64,000 bases of DNA from Clostridiales bacterium (GCA_017551625.1 JAFZLF010000009.1:186001-250000); one strand, 5' to 3'; counted from the first letter of the stretch, positions 27,584 through 36,126 are shown. Notes: a model not told the origin generated them from the letters alone. A program made the numbers and translations.

Positions 27584-28159
27584 ATGCCGAGAGTGGTAGC
27601 AGGAAAATGTAAGGGGACGGTCCTCGAAGCGCCGAAAGGAGACGCCACGCGCCCGACCACAGATAAGGTCAAGGAAGCGATCTTCTCCAGTATCCAGATG
27701 CGCGTGCCGGACAGTGCTTTTCTAGATGTATTCTCGGGCACCGGACAGATGGCGATCGAGGCCCTGAGCCGCGGCGCGGAGCGGGCTGTCCTCATCGATC
27801 AGGCCGGGCCGAGCCTGCGCGCGATCGGCAATAACCTCAATAAGACCCGCCTCAAGGAAGATGCGCGCGTCATCAAGATGGCGTACCACGAGGCGCTCCG
27901 TCTCCTCGGAAGAGATAAGGAGAACTTCGACATCATCTTCATGGACCCGCCGTACGCGATGGCGGAGAAATACAGCAGATCTGTCGCGGAGCTGATCGCC
28001 GAGTACGGGCTTCTGCGGGAAGGCGGGATCTTCATCGTGGAATCGGACGCAGGCGCGAAGATACAAGAGAATGTAACCAATATGACATGTATTAAGAGTT
28101 GTAAGTACGGGTCAACTCTGGTAACATTCTTTGTAGAATCCGAAACTATGCATAAGTAA
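27584..28159 (+). CDS. rsmD: 16S rRNA (guanine-966 N2)-methyltransferase
   Basis: RsmD methylates G966 of 16S rRNA. The 191-residue protein starts with RVVAGKCKGTVLEAP, shows RPTTDKVKEAIFS, the SAM motif LDVFSGTGQMAIEALSRGA and the catalytic DPPY. The neighbouring coaD is its usual partner. A ribosome-binding site (AAAGGGAGAAG) lies upstream. Confidence 0.96.
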   Translation: MPRVVAGKCKGTVLEAPKGDATRPTTDKVKEAIFSSIQMRVPDSAFLDVFSGTGQMAIEALSRGAERAVLIDQAGPSLRAIGNNLNKTRLKEDARVIKMAYHEALRLLGRDKENFDIIFMDPPYAMAEKYSRSVAELIAEYGLLREGGIFIVESDAGAKIQENVTNMTCIKSCKYGSTLVTFFVESETMHK

Positions 28160-28171
28160 AGGAGACACAGG

Positions 28172-28669
28172 GTGAAGACATTTATTTTCCCGGGAAGTTT
28201 CGATCCGTTCTCACTCGGACACCAGGACATCGCCAAGCGCGCCAGTAACCTCTGCGACAAGCTCGTCGTGGCGGTCATGGAGAACCGCGCCAAGAAATCG
28301 ATGTTCACCGTGGAGGAACGTGTCGAGATGGCGAAGATCTGTCTTTCCGATATCCCGAATGTGGAGGTCATCTCCCGGGAGTCCCTGCTCGTCGATCTTT
28401 ACAGAGAGCTCGGCGCTTCGGCGGTCGTAAGGGGCTTAAGATCCGAGTCGGACTTCCGCTACGAGGCGGAGATGAATGCGGCAAATACCCTGATGTTCCC
28501 GAAATATCAGGTGATCTTCCTGCCTTGCCGCGCGGATCTCGCGTTCACCAGTTCCTCGATCATCAAGGAAGTGGCCTACTACGGCGGCGACATCTCCCGG
28601 ATGTGCGTGCCGGCCGTGGAAGATATGGTTCACCGAAAACTACTGCAGAATCAGCAGGAGAATAAATAA
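28172..28669 (+). CDS. coaD: Phosphopantetheine adenylyltransferase
   Basis: CoaD makes dephospho-CoA from 4'-phosphopantetheine and ATP. The 165-residue protein has the nucleotidyltransferase motif GSFDPFSLGH, EERVEMA, the GLRSESDFRYE loop and SSSIIKEVA. The start is GTG, 7 nt after AAAGGAG. It lies 12 nt after rsmD. Confidence 0.97.
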   Translation: MKTFIFPGSFDPFSLGHQDIAKRASNLCDKLVVAVMENRAKKSMFTVEERVEMAKICLSDIPNVEVISRESLLVDLYRELGASAVVRGLRSESDFRYEAEMNAANTLMFPKYQVIFLPCRADLAFTSSSIIKEVAYYGGDISRMCVPAVEDMVHRKLLQNQQENK

Positions 28670-28683
28670 GGGAGGGTTTTCAT

Positions 28684-29151
28684 ATGGCTGACGGAAATAT
28701 GAGAACATCGGATAAAGATTTATATGAGCTTCTGGATCAGCTCCAGGCGACCATCGAGCAGGCCAAGGGCGTGCCTTTTTCGGACAACTGCCTCGTAGAC
28801 CGCGCGGATGCGCTCTACTGGATCAAGCAGATCCGCGCGAGCTTCCCGTCGGAAGTGCAGCAGGCGAAGTGGATCGTGGACCAGCAGCGTCAGGTCGTCG
28901 CATCGGCCAGACAGAAGGCCGAGAGCATCCAGCGTGAAGCGGAGCAGCGCCAGGCCATCATGGTCGATGAGCATCAGGTGACGATCATGGCGAAGGAACA
29001 GAGCCAGCAGATCCTGACGGAAGCGAACCGCCAGGCCGAGGATATCTACACCCGTTCCATCGATTACGCGAGAAAAAGACTGACCGAGCTCGAGAATGTG
29101 ATGACGGAGATGCTCGTCCGTATCCAAAAGGACAAGAAAGAGTTAAAATAA
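28684..29151 (+). CDS. Conserved coiled-coil protein (ATP synthase b/DivIVA-like)
   Basis: I do not recognise a named family with certainty. The 155-residue protein is highly charged; residues about 55-150 form one long helix rich in Gln, Glu, Arg and Ala (QQRQVVASARQKAESIQREAE), like V-type ATPase subunit H or DivIVA-type coiled coils. The N-terminus (DLYELLDQLQATIEQAKGVPFSD) resembles small clostridial proteins found next to coaD. No membrane segment or catalytic motif is visible. It lies 14 nt after coaD with GGGAGG upstream, so it belongs to that operon. A scaffold role is a guess. Confidence 0.6.
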   Translation: MADGNMRTSDKDLYELLDQLQATIEQAKGVPFSDNCLVDRADALYWIKQIRASFPSEVQQAKWIVDQQRQVVASARQKAESIQREAEQRQAIMVDEHQVTIMAKEQSQQILTEANRQAEDIYTRSIDYARKRLTELENVMTEMLVRIQKDKKELK

Positions 29152-29231
29152 CAGTAACAAGAGTCCCGTCCGTAAAGTGGGAAGACCACAAAAAGGACAG
29201 GGAAGCCTTATGATCATATAGGCGGTGCGAT

Positions 29232-30422
29232 ATGTTACTGGGTATTCGTATACAGAATTATGGATTATTCAAAGATGACTGCGTCGGCGCGCTTCTGGAC
29301 GACATCCGGATGACGCCGGAGCAGTCATCTCTTGCTGTTCAGGCCGGGATCGATGTTCCTCATCCGTTAAACGGGATCGAGGCCATGATCGGCCGGAACC
29401 ACTCCGGGAAAACGATGTTCTTCTCGTTCTTGTCGTTCGTTCAGGGCGCGGTCGTAAAAGGACCGGCTGCCGCGGCGACAGAGTCCGGGCGGACAGGGTA
29501 CTCCAATCTCGTAGGAGATAAGGATCAGCCGGTGATCGCGACGCTGTGCTTCAAGTTCTACGATCCCGAGAAGAAAGACACGACATACTGCGAGTATAAG
29601 CTCGTCATCGACTCGAATGTCCACGGCAAGCCGCACTTCGAGGAAGAACGTCTGCGTCTGTGGAGGGAGGGGATGGACGAGCCGAAGGACATCCTTCACT
29701 TTAAGCAGGGGATCGGATATGTGCTTCTTGCGGGCGAGAAGCAGGACGGGGAGATGAACGATTCCCAGACATCTGCGCTCCATGCCTATGGCGCCATGAA
29801 GCAGTTCTACTTCACGAACCGTACTTACAGGGAGATCCTCCGCTGGTTCTTCGTCTGCTTCCGGAAGGACCAGACCGCACAGATCCCGGACGATATGGCG
29901 CCGGGTGGACACAAGCATCTCAATAACGCCGGCTCGAATGCCAGAAATGTACTGATGTATCTGAAGCAGGAGCATCCGGGCGAGTATAAGGAGATCATCT
30001 GCCGGGTCACCGAGGCGATCCCGGCGCTTCGTGACAAAGAGGAAGAGGCGGTGCTCAAGCATTTTAATAAACCGGATATGCTTGCGCTCTTCATCCTTCT
30101 TTTCTCGGATCCGGATCCGAGGCCGCTGATCCTCATGGAATCGCCGGACGAGGGGCTCTATCACGACGTGATGGACGCGCTCGCGACCGAGATGCGGAAT
30201 TACTCCATCGATTGTCCGGGATGCCAGATCTTCTTTACGACACATAACCCATATATCCTCGAGAATCTCTCCCCGGATGAGATCTGGGTATTCAGCAGGG
30301 ATGAGAAAGCCGGCAGCTCGATCGATGTCCGCTGCGCAGGTTCGATCCCGATCGTTGATGAACTCTATAAGCAGGGCGTCGGGATGGGGGCCATCTGGTA
30401 TGCAGGGCATTTTGACAACTGA
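29232..30422 (+). CDS. AAA15/21-type ATPase (OLD/COG4637-like)
   Basis: A 396-residue ATPase that begins like SMC/OLD-type ATPases (LLGIRIQNYGLFKDD). Walker A is GRNHSGKT (54-61), a Walker B-like segment LILMESPDEG ends near 308, and the H-loop is in FFTTHNPYIL (His338). The usual signature before Walker B is degenerate (HFNKPDMLALFILLFSDP). No nuclease or HNH domain is fused to it. It is followed 17 nt later by a small TOPRIM-like protein, a pairing known from anti-phage and genome-maintenance modules, so the two probably act together. The ribosome-binding site is weak (GGCGGTG). Function is unknown. Confidence 0.75.
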   Translation: MLLGIRIQNYGLFKDDCVGALLDDIRMTPEQSSLAVQAGIDVPHPLNGIEAMIGRNHSGKTMFFSFLSFVQGAVVKGPAAAATESGRTGYSNLVGDKDQPVIATLCFKFYDPEKKDTTYCEYKLVIDSNVHGKPHFEEERLRLWREGMDEPKDILHFKQGIGYVLLAGEKQDGEMNDSQTSALHAYGAMKQFYFTNRTYREILRWFFVCFRKDQTAQIPDDMAPGGHKHLNNAGSNARNVLMYLKQEHPGEYKEIICRVTEAIPALRDKEEEAVLKHFNKPDMLALFILLFSDPDPRPLILMESPDEGLYHDVMDALATEMRNYSIDCPGCQIFFTTHNPYILENLSPDEIWVFSRDEKAGSSIDVRCAGSIPIVDELYKQGVGMGAIWYAGHFDN

Positions 30423-30439
30423 AAGGAACGACAGAATTG

Positions 30440-31105
30440 ATGCGGGTAGAGATACTAAGTGAAGACAGATCCGGCGGCGTGGTTCTTGAGCGTCTGACGA
30501 ACTGCATCCTCCGGGAGTTCACGAAGGAGTATTCGTGCTTCCTGCGGCCGCATCGCGGCTGCGGATACTGGCCGGATCATCCGGATGAGAAACCTGTGCC
30601 GTATGCGGCGGGACTTCTCGAGCTTCTGCCTGCGAAACTCCGGGCCTACGAGAATATCTATGCCGGGACCGATACGATCGTGATCGTCTGCATCGATTCC
30701 GATGACAAGGATCCGGAGGAACTTATGAGGCGCCTGAAGGATACCTGCAGGAAGTACGCGCAGAACCTCTCGACCGTAATCGCCATCTCCGTCGAAGAGA
30801 TGGAGAGCTGGATCCTTGCGGATAGGAATGCGATCCTTCTCGCGTACCCGGATGCCGATATGGAGAAGCTTTCCGAGTATGTGCAGGACAGTGTCTGCGG
30901 GACTTGGGAGTTCCTGTGCGATGTGCTTCTCCGGGAACAGTCTCCGCGCGTCAGAAGAATCGGGTATCCGGCCATCGGCCAGTATAAGACAGCCTGGGCC
31001 GAGAAGATCTCGAAGTACATGATCCCCGGCAATAATGTCTCGCCGAGTTTCAAGAAGTTTGAACTGGCCCTGAGCGGTGCGGTCAGGCAGGTGCTGGATG
31101 GCTAA
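30440..31105 (+). CDS. TOPRIM-like DUF4276-type protein, partner of the upstream ATPase
   Basis: A 221-residue protein whose layout fits a TOPRIM fold as found in DUF4276/OLD proteins: an N-terminal strand with acidic residues (MRVEILSEDRSG, Glu4/Glu8), a central IVIVCIDSDDKD (Asp86, Asp88, Asp89) and EEMESWILADRNA (119-131), which resembles the EFEAxLxxD motif of DUF4276. TOPRIM domains bind metal and act in nucleases and topoisomerases; activity here is unproven. The ATG has AAGGAA 12 nt upstream and follows the ATPase gene closely. It overlaps hemW by 8 nt, so the pair is transcribed with hemW. Confidence 0.65.
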   Translation: MRVEILSEDRSGGVVLERLTNCILREFTKEYSCFLRPHRGCGYWPDHPDEKPVPYAAGLLELLPAKLRAYENIYAGTDTIVIVCIDSDDKDPEELMRRLKDTCRKYAQNLSTVIAISVEEMESWILADRNAILLAYPDADMEKLSEYVQDSVCGTWEFLCDVLLREQSPRVRRIGYPAIGQYKTAWAEKISKYMIPGNNVSPSFKKFELALSGAVRQVLDG

Positions 31106-32345
31106 GTGCCCGCCGACTTCAGTCTATATTCATTTTCCTTACTGTGTCCGGAAATGCGCGTACTGCGACTTCCTGTCTTTTCCTTTGTGCGCGGAAGAAA
31201 AAAACGAATACATCGGGGCGCTTCTGTCCGAGATCCGTCTGTCGCCGAAGTGGGGGGCGGAGCTTCTTTCGCGAAAGGAAGATATAGATGCGGAAGAAAT
31301 ACCGTTGGCGGAAAAACACTTCGGTGATTGTGTGACGGAGGCTGACAGAGCCGGGTCTTCTCTGAAAACCATCTATTTCGGAGGAGGAACTCCTTCGCTT
31401 ATGACGCCTTCACAAGTGGAGGCGGTCCTTCGCGCGCTTCGGGAGACCTTCGGCATCGAGGAGGATTGCGAGATCACGCTCGAGGCGAATCCGGGAACGA
31501 CGGATGAATCAAAGCTTCTGGCCTTGCGCGAAGCGGGCGTCAACCGTCTCTCGCTCGGGATACAAAGCCTGGAGGATCCTGTCCTTACTACGCTCGGGCG
31601 GATCCACGACGCCGATGCCGCGAAGCGGGCGATCCGTGATGCGAGATCTGCTGGCTTTTCGAATCTCTCCTGCGACCTGATGCTCGGGATCCCGGGACAG
31701 ACGATACAGAGTGTGAAGGATACGCTCGCTTTTCTCCTTGCTGAGGATGTCCCGCACATCTCTCTTTATTCTCTGATCCTCGAGGAGGGGACACCGATGT
31801 ATACACGCTATGGCGGAGATATCGAGAAATATGTGACACAGGAAGAAGACCGGGAGATGTACCATCTGGTGACAGAGACGCTCGGCTCTTGTGGCTTTGT
31901 ACACTATGAGATCAGCAATATGGCACGCCCGGGATACGAGAGCCGGCATAACCTGATGTACTGGCGGGCGGAGAATTACTACGGTCTGGGCGTCGGAGCG
32001 CACTACTATCTCGGGAATGAACGCGGACGTCATGTGGAAACGGTCGCGGAGTATATCGCGCAGATGAGAAACCGGGAGATCAGGCGGTCAGACGTCTGGG
32101 TGACGGAAGAGATCCTAAGCCGGAAAGAGCAGATGAAAGAATATATGATGCTCGGCTTTCGGACCAAAAGAGGCGTGGAAGAGAAGACCTTTCGGGAGAG
32201 ATTTTCGACCCCGATGGACAGTGCTTTTGGCGCGGAATTACAAAGGCAGATCCGGGCGGGACTGGTGACCTCGGAAGAGGGAAGTTACCGTCTGACGGAA
32301 AAAGGCGTGGACCTCGCCAATCAGGTTTTCATGGATTATGTATGA
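31098..32345 (+). CDS. hemW: HemW-type radical SAM protein (coproporphyrinogen oxidase-like)
   Basis: HemW is a radical SAM haem chaperone related to HemN. The 415-residue protein has the cluster motif CVRKCAYCDF (Cys16, 20, 23), which is the HemW/HemN form CxxxCxxC, the IYFGGGTPS motif, EANPGT and ISLYSLILEEGTP. It lacks the extra N-terminal cysteine region of true HemN. The ATG at 31098 overlaps the previous gene; starting earlier would add residues before the SVYIHFPYC motif. In Bacillota hemW usually precedes hrcA; here it lies 12 kb before it. Confidence 0.9.
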   Translation: MAKCPPTSVYIHFPYCVRKCAYCDFLSFPLCAEEKNEYIGALLSEIRLSPKWGAELLSRKEDIDAEEIPLAEKHFGDCVTEADRAGSSLKTIYFGGGTPSLMTPSQVEAVLRALRETFGIEEDCEITLEANPGTTDESKLLALREAGVNRLSLGIQSLEDPVLTTLGRIHDADAAKRAIRDARSAGFSNLSCDLMLGIPGQTIQSVKDTLAFLLAEDVPHISLYSLILEEGTPMYTRYGGDIEKYVTQEEDREMYHLVTETLGSCGFVHYEISNMARPGYESRHNLMYWRAENYYGLGVGAHYYLGNERGRHVETVAEYIAQMRNREIRRSDVWVTEEILSRKEQMKEYMMLGFRTKRGVEEKTFRERFSTPMDSAFGAELQRQIRAGLVTSEEGSYRLTEKGVDLANQVFMDYV

Positions 32346-32361
32346 CAAAAATATTTGTGCC

Positions 32362-32390
32362 TTGAAATTGCGTCGCAAGTAGTAGATAAT
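32362..32390 (+). promoter_or_regulatory. Promoter for the zinc-ribbon/membrane protein gene
   Basis: TTGAAA (32362-32367) and GATAAT (32385-32390) are separated by 17 nt. The start site would be about 25 nt before the ATG, with GGGGGG as ribosome-binding site. Confidence 0.6.
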
Positions 32391-32424
32391 ACTAGTTAGG
32401 GATAAAAGCCCCGGGGGGTTAGCT

Positions 32425-33882
32425 ATGAAAATATGTCCGAAGTGCCAGCAGATCATGGAAGATTCCTTCGAGTTCTGCGGACGTTGTGGTTCAGGTCTAG
32501 ATTATCTTTCGCCGGAAGACTCGGAGGCGTGGGCGTCAGCGGGTAAGGCTGCTGATGAAATGTCGCTGCAGGAGCTCAATGAGGCGATGGATAAGCTCGT
32601 CGCAGAGCAGAATCTCCAGCATGTGGAAGATGACGAAGAACCGGAGACCGTATCCGAAGATGAACCTGAGGAAGAGCAGGTACGCCTCCCGATGTTTGGC
32701 GACGGACCGGAGGAAGACGCAAGAAGTGAAGGCGTGCTTCCGGTAAGAGAAACTCCGCCGCTTCCGGTAAGAGAAGAAACTCCGGTTCCGGCACGTGAAG
32801 AATCTCCGGTAGAGAGAAGAAGACCGGTCGGGCATCAGCCGCCGTCGATCCGTAGTCTCCAGGGCGAAGACGGAGACGATCCGGGAAGTGCTGCGCCGGG
32901 CGAGAGAAGAAGACCGGTCGGACACCGTCCGCCGTCGATCCACCGCGCGCAGGGCGAAGATGGCGCATCGGACAGTGGTCCGGCAGCCAGAAGAGCACCG
33001 GCCGGACATAGACCACCTTCAGTGAACAGACCGCCGTCTGCGAATGGCGCAGGCACAGGAGCAGGAAGACCGGCCGGACATCGTCCGCCGTCCGTGAACC
33101 GTGCGACAGCTGCCAGATCTGCAGATGGAACGGTTGTCGATAATTACGAGGGCCTGAACGCCCAGAGTAAGGAGCGCGCGGATGACCGCTATGAGCCGAT
33201 CATCCCGCCGTTTGTCACGGCAGAAGAAGCCGCGCGTCCGTCTCCGTTTGCACCTGCTAAGAATACGCCTTCTGTCTCCGCTGATGACAAGGATGACAAG
33301 AAGTCTGCATCGGTAAGATCGACATATATCACGTCCACCTCGGGCGAGCTGGCGGCATCGACCAAGATCTGTCCGTGCTGTAAGACACGGGCCTTCAGTT
33401 CGGACAAGAACTGCAAGAACTGCGGATATCAGTTCCCGAAGTCCGGAGCCATGTCCGTCCTTTCCGAGAGAAATGTAAATATCGTCGGTATCCTGGCGTC
33501 GATCGCGATGGGGGCATCTGTCTTCGTGAATTTCATCACATATACGCTGAATGACAGTCAGGTAGAGTTCGCGCTGATCAGCAAGATCGACGGATATGCT
33601 TTCCTGGCACTGGCTGCGCTGGCGCTGGTGCTCTCCGCTTTCGGAAGAAATATCGGAGTGATCTCTGTCGGGACGCTGGCCGTGCTCGCCAGCTGGGTCG
33701 AGAACTTCTTTATCTACTATGATGTGACGCAGGTCAAGAAGGGCGGCCATATCGATAACGAGGTCGGGTTCTATCTGCTTGTCGCCGGTGCGGCCCTGAT
33801 CCTGATCGCGGGTATTGTCGGCAAGGTCAAAGAGAAGAAAAAGATGGAGAAATACATGTCCTACATGAATAACAGCTATTGA
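32425..33882 (+). CDS. Zinc-ribbon membrane protein with GH(R/Q)PPS repeats
   Basis: I do not recognise this protein as a named family. It has an N-terminal zinc ribbon (C4, C7, C18, C21), an acidic stretch, then a Pro/Arg/Gly-rich segment with GH(Q/R)PPS at 136-141, 166-171, 194-199 and 218-223. A second zinc ribbon follows (C316, C319, C330, C333), then four likely membrane helices (about 352-372, 391-408, 411-431, 448-468) and a basic end. The arrangement suggests a membrane-anchored cytoplasmic scaffold or sensor. Its own promoter precedes it, so it forms a single-gene unit before the T-box. Confidence 0.7.
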   Translation: MKICPKCQQIMEDSFEFCGRCGSGLDYLSPEDSEAWASAGKAADEMSLQELNEAMDKLVAEQNLQHVEDDEEPETVSEDEPEEEQVRLPMFGDGPEEDARSEGVLPVRETPPLPVREETPVPAREESPVERRRPVGHQPPSIRSLQGEDGDDPGSAAPGERRRPVGHRPPSIHRAQGEDGASDSGPAARRAPAGHRPPSVNRPPSANGAGTGAGRPAGHRPPSVNRATAARSADGTVVDNYEGLNAQSKERADDRYEPIIPPFVTAEEAARPSPFAPAKNTPSVSADDKDDKKSASVRSTYITSTSGELAASTKICPCCKTRAFSSDKNCKNCGYQFPKSGAMSVLSERNVNIVGILASIAMGASVFVNFITYTLNDSQVEFALISKIDGYAFLALAALALVLSAFGRNIGVISVGTLAVLASWVENFFIYYDVTQVKKGGHIDNEVGFYLLVAGAALILIAGIVGKVKEKKKMEKYMSYMNNSY

Positions 33883-33932
33883 CCGGGTCCGGCCGATAGA
33901 GGAATTCATGCGGGAAAGTGTTTTTCGTTCGG

Positions 33933-33966
33933 CCACTTGACGCGTGTTTGCTTCAAGTGGTATTAT
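33933..33966 (+). promoter_or_regulatory. T-box leader promoter overlapped by a perfect palindrome
   Basis: TTGACG (33937-33942) and TATTAT (33961-33966) lie 18 nt apart upstream of the T-box leader. The arms CCACTTGA (33933-33940) and TCAAGTGG (33953-33960) form a perfect 8-bp inverted repeat with a 12-nt spacer, covering the -35 and reaching the -10. This is where a repressor operator would sit, so a second control layer besides the T-box is possible. Confidence 0.6.
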
Positions 33967-33974
33967 GCAACCAA

Positions 33975-34305
33975 ACCGTCGAGGAAGAGTGAGTAAGCCT
34001 TGATTTGAACCATCCAGAGAGTTGCCGCGGGTGAGAGTGCAGCAGGGGAGAACAAGGACGAATGGACTTCCGAGGGCAAGGGGAAAGTTCCTGACCGGGA
34101 AGATGCAGGATGCATCGGAACAGGAAGAGACGAGTATCTGCGCCGGGGAAAGGATCCCCGTCAACAAAATCCAGCATATGTCGGTATGCGTGAGAGGATC
34201 TTCCGGATCGCAAGAAAAGGAGGATCAAGCCGGGTGGCACCGCAGGAAAGAATAGTGTTCCTGTCCCAGCAGAAAAACAGAAGCTGGGGCGGGATTTTTG
34301 TTTTT
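33975..34305 (+). promoter_or_regulatory. Tryptophan T-box riboswitch with terminator
   Basis: T-box leaders read uncharged tRNA and allow transcription when its 3' end pairs with the antiterminator bulge. The stem I pattern with GTGAGAGTGCAGC is at 34031-34043, and the specifier region GAATGGACTTCCGAGG carries TGG (34063-34065), the Trp codon. The conserved GGGTGGCACCGC is at 34232-34243 with the tRNA-acceptor bulge TGGCACC at 34235-34241. The antiterminator competes with a terminator stem at 34259-34270/34283-34294 that is followed by two T5 runs. The gene controlled is a TrpB2. Confidence 0.92.
34259..34305 (+). terminator. T-box regulated terminator
   Basis: A 12-bp stem (TCCTGTCCCAGC with GCTGGGGCGGGA, two G-U pairs) with loop AGAAAAACAGAA is followed by TTTTTGTTTTT. 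Its 5' half contains GTCCC, which pairs with the CGGG of the T-box antiterminator in the alternative fold. Confidence 0.88.
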
Positions 34306-34354
34306 CCGGCAGAAAATGACGATCTGCCCCAAAATAACGAAAGGAGACAATATT

Positions 34355-35725
34355 ATGTCTGAGAAAATTCCTTACAAAACATACCTTGACGAGAAGGAGA
34401 TCCCAACCGCATGGTATAACGTCCGCGCGGACATGAAGAACAAGCCGGCTCCGCTTCTGAATCCGGGCACACATCAGCCGATGACGGCGGAAGAACTGAG
34501 CGTGGTTTTCTGCGATGAGCTTGTAAAGCAGGAACTCGATAACGATACGGCTTTCTTCCCGATCCCTCAGGAGATCCAGGACTTCTACAAGATGTACCGT
34601 CCGTCCCCGCTGGTACGCGCTTACTTCCTCGAGAAGAAGCTCGGCACACCGGCGAAGATCTACTACAAGTTCGAGGGTAACAACACCAGCGGATCCCACA
34701 AACTGAACTCCGCGATCGCACAGGCTTACTACGCGAAGAAACAGGGCCTCAAGGGCGTGACCACAGAGACCGGCGCCGGCCAGTGGGGTACAGCTCTTTC
34801 CATGGCATGCTCTTACTTCGATCTCGACTGTAAGGTATACATGGTTAAGGTTTCCTACGAGCAGAAGCCGTTCCGCCGTGAAGTCATGAGAACATACGGC
34901 GCTTCCGTTACACCTTCTCCGTCCACAACAACAAACATCGGCCGCGCGATCCTCGAGAAGCATCCGGGTACTACAGGTTCCCTCGGCTGCGCAATCTCCG
35001 AGGCGGTTGAAGTCGCAGTAGGCACAGAGGGTTACCGTTACGTTCTCGGTTCCGTTCTGAACCAGGTGCTCCTGCATCAGTCCGTCATCGGTCTGGAGAC
35101 AAAGGCAGCGCTTGATAAACTCGGTGAGAAGGCGGACATCATCATCGGCTGCGCAGGCGGCGGATCCAACCTCGGCGGTCTTATCTCTCCGTTCATGGGT
35201 GAGAAGCTCAGAGGTGAAGCAGACTACAGGATCATCGCGGTCGAGCCGGCATCCTGCCCGAGTTTAACACGCGGTAAGTATGCTTATGATTTCTGCGATA
35301 CCGGCATGGTCTGCCCGCTCGCGAAGATGTACACACTCGGTTCCGACTTCATCCCGGCTCCGAACCACGCCGGCGGACTTCGTTACCACGGCATGAGCTC
35401 CATCCTGTCTCAGCTTTATGATGATGGCCTGATGGAAGCAAGATCCGTGAAGCAGACAGATGTATTCGAGGCCGCTGAGATGTTTGCTCGTGTTGAGGGT
35501 ATCCTCCCGGCACCGGAAAGCTCCCACGCGATCCGCGCCGCAATCGACGAAGCACTCAAGTGCAAGGAAACAGGCGAAGAGAAGACCATCGTATTCGGTC
35601 TTACCGGTACAGGTTACTTCGACCTCGTAGCCTATCAGAAGTTCCACGATGGTGAGATGGATGACTACATCCCGACCGATGAGGAACTGGCGAAGTACGC
35701 GGCAAACCTGCCGAAGGTCGACTAA
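34355..35725 (+). CDS. trpB2: TrpB2-type tryptophan synthase beta chain
   Basis: TrpB uses PLP to condense indole and serine. The 456-residue protein has the PLP lysine in NNTSGSHKLNSA (Lys116), ETGAGQWG, and the phosphate loop GCAGGGSNLGG. The GQWG version (GQHG in TrpB1) and the ~50-residue longer chain identify the TrpB2 group, which is often encoded without trpA and is thought to salvage indole or serve other reactions. No trpA, trpC or trpD is near. The ATG is 8 nt after AAAGGAG; a longer frame from 34298 would start inside the terminator. The Trp T-box upstream shows tRNA-Trp-dependent control. Confidence 0.93.
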   Translation: MSEKIPYKTYLDEKEIPTAWYNVRADMKNKPAPLLNPGTHQPMTAEELSVVFCDELVKQELDNDTAFFPIPQEIQDFYKMYRPSPLVRAYFLEKKLGTPAKIYYKFEGNNTSGSHKLNSAIAQAYYAKKQGLKGVTTETGAGQWGTALSMACSYFDLDCKVYMVKVSYEQKPFRREVMRTYGASVTPSPSTTTNIGRAILEKHPGTTGSLGCAISEAVEVAVGTEGYRYVLGSVLNQVLLHQSVIGLETKAALDKLGEKADIIIGCAGGGSNLGGLISPFMGEKLRGEADYRIIAVEPASCPSLTRGKYAYDFCDTGMVCPLAKMYTLGSDFIPAPNHAGGLRYHGMSSILSQLYDDGLMEARSVKQTDVFEAAEMFARVEGILPAPESSHAIRAAIDEALKCKETGEEKTIVFGLTGTGYFDLVAYQKFHDGEMDDYIPTDEELAKYAANLPKVD

Positions 35726-35749
35726 AGCTAGCATAAAAAAGTAGAAAGA

Positions 35750-35820
35750 AGATCCGATCTGAAACCGCGATTCCGCAGGGCGAAGCCCGAGGACCAGCGG
35801 GGAGGATCGGATCTTTTTCT
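35750..35820. terminator. Bidirectional terminator between trpB2 and the XRE gene
   Basis: AGATCCGATC (35750-35759) and GATCGGATCT (35805-35814) form a perfect 10-bp stem. The 45-nt loop can form an inner hairpin GGGCGAAGCCC. A T-rich run follows on the + side (TTTTTCTTT) and the - side also has a T-rich tail (from the A-rich bases at 35733-35749), so it may end transcription from both sides. Confidence 0.75.
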
Positions 35821-36126
35821 TTATTGCTTCCGGTAGTGCTCGAGAAGATGAAGCGCGTCTTCGCGGGCGCGCTCGTCGGAGAAGCGGGATGCCTCGACGA
35901 GCCTGACTTCGTATTCGGAAAGCGGGACCTGGTCGACGCTTGCGTGCCCGAGCAGATAATCGACCGGCACCTGATAGAAGTCAGATAGCCGGATGAGCAT
36001 CTCCCAGGGAATGGCCCGCGTGCCGATCTCATAACGTGAATAGACTGCCGATGAGCAACCGATGTGTGTCACCAGTTCTTTCTGCGTAAGATGATGGCTC
36101 TCTCTGATTGTACGAAGATTGGTCAT
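35821..36126 (-). CDS. XRE-family transcriptional regulator
   Basis: A 101-residue DNA-binding protein with a helix-turn-helix in residues 4-58 (LRTIRESHHLTQKELVTHIGCSSAVYSRYEIG), typical of the Cro/C1 family, followed by a short charged C-terminus ending in HLLEHYRKQ. AGGAGG lies 10 nt before the ATG. It is the last gene of a three-gene minus-strand island, 47 nt after another XRE gene. Target and signal are unknown. Confidence 0.85.
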   Translation of the reverse strand: MTNLRTIRESHHLTQKELVTHIGCSSAVYSRYEIGTRAIPWEMLIRLSDFYQVPVDYLLGHASVDQVPLSEYEVRLVEASRFSDERAREDALHLLEHYRKQ

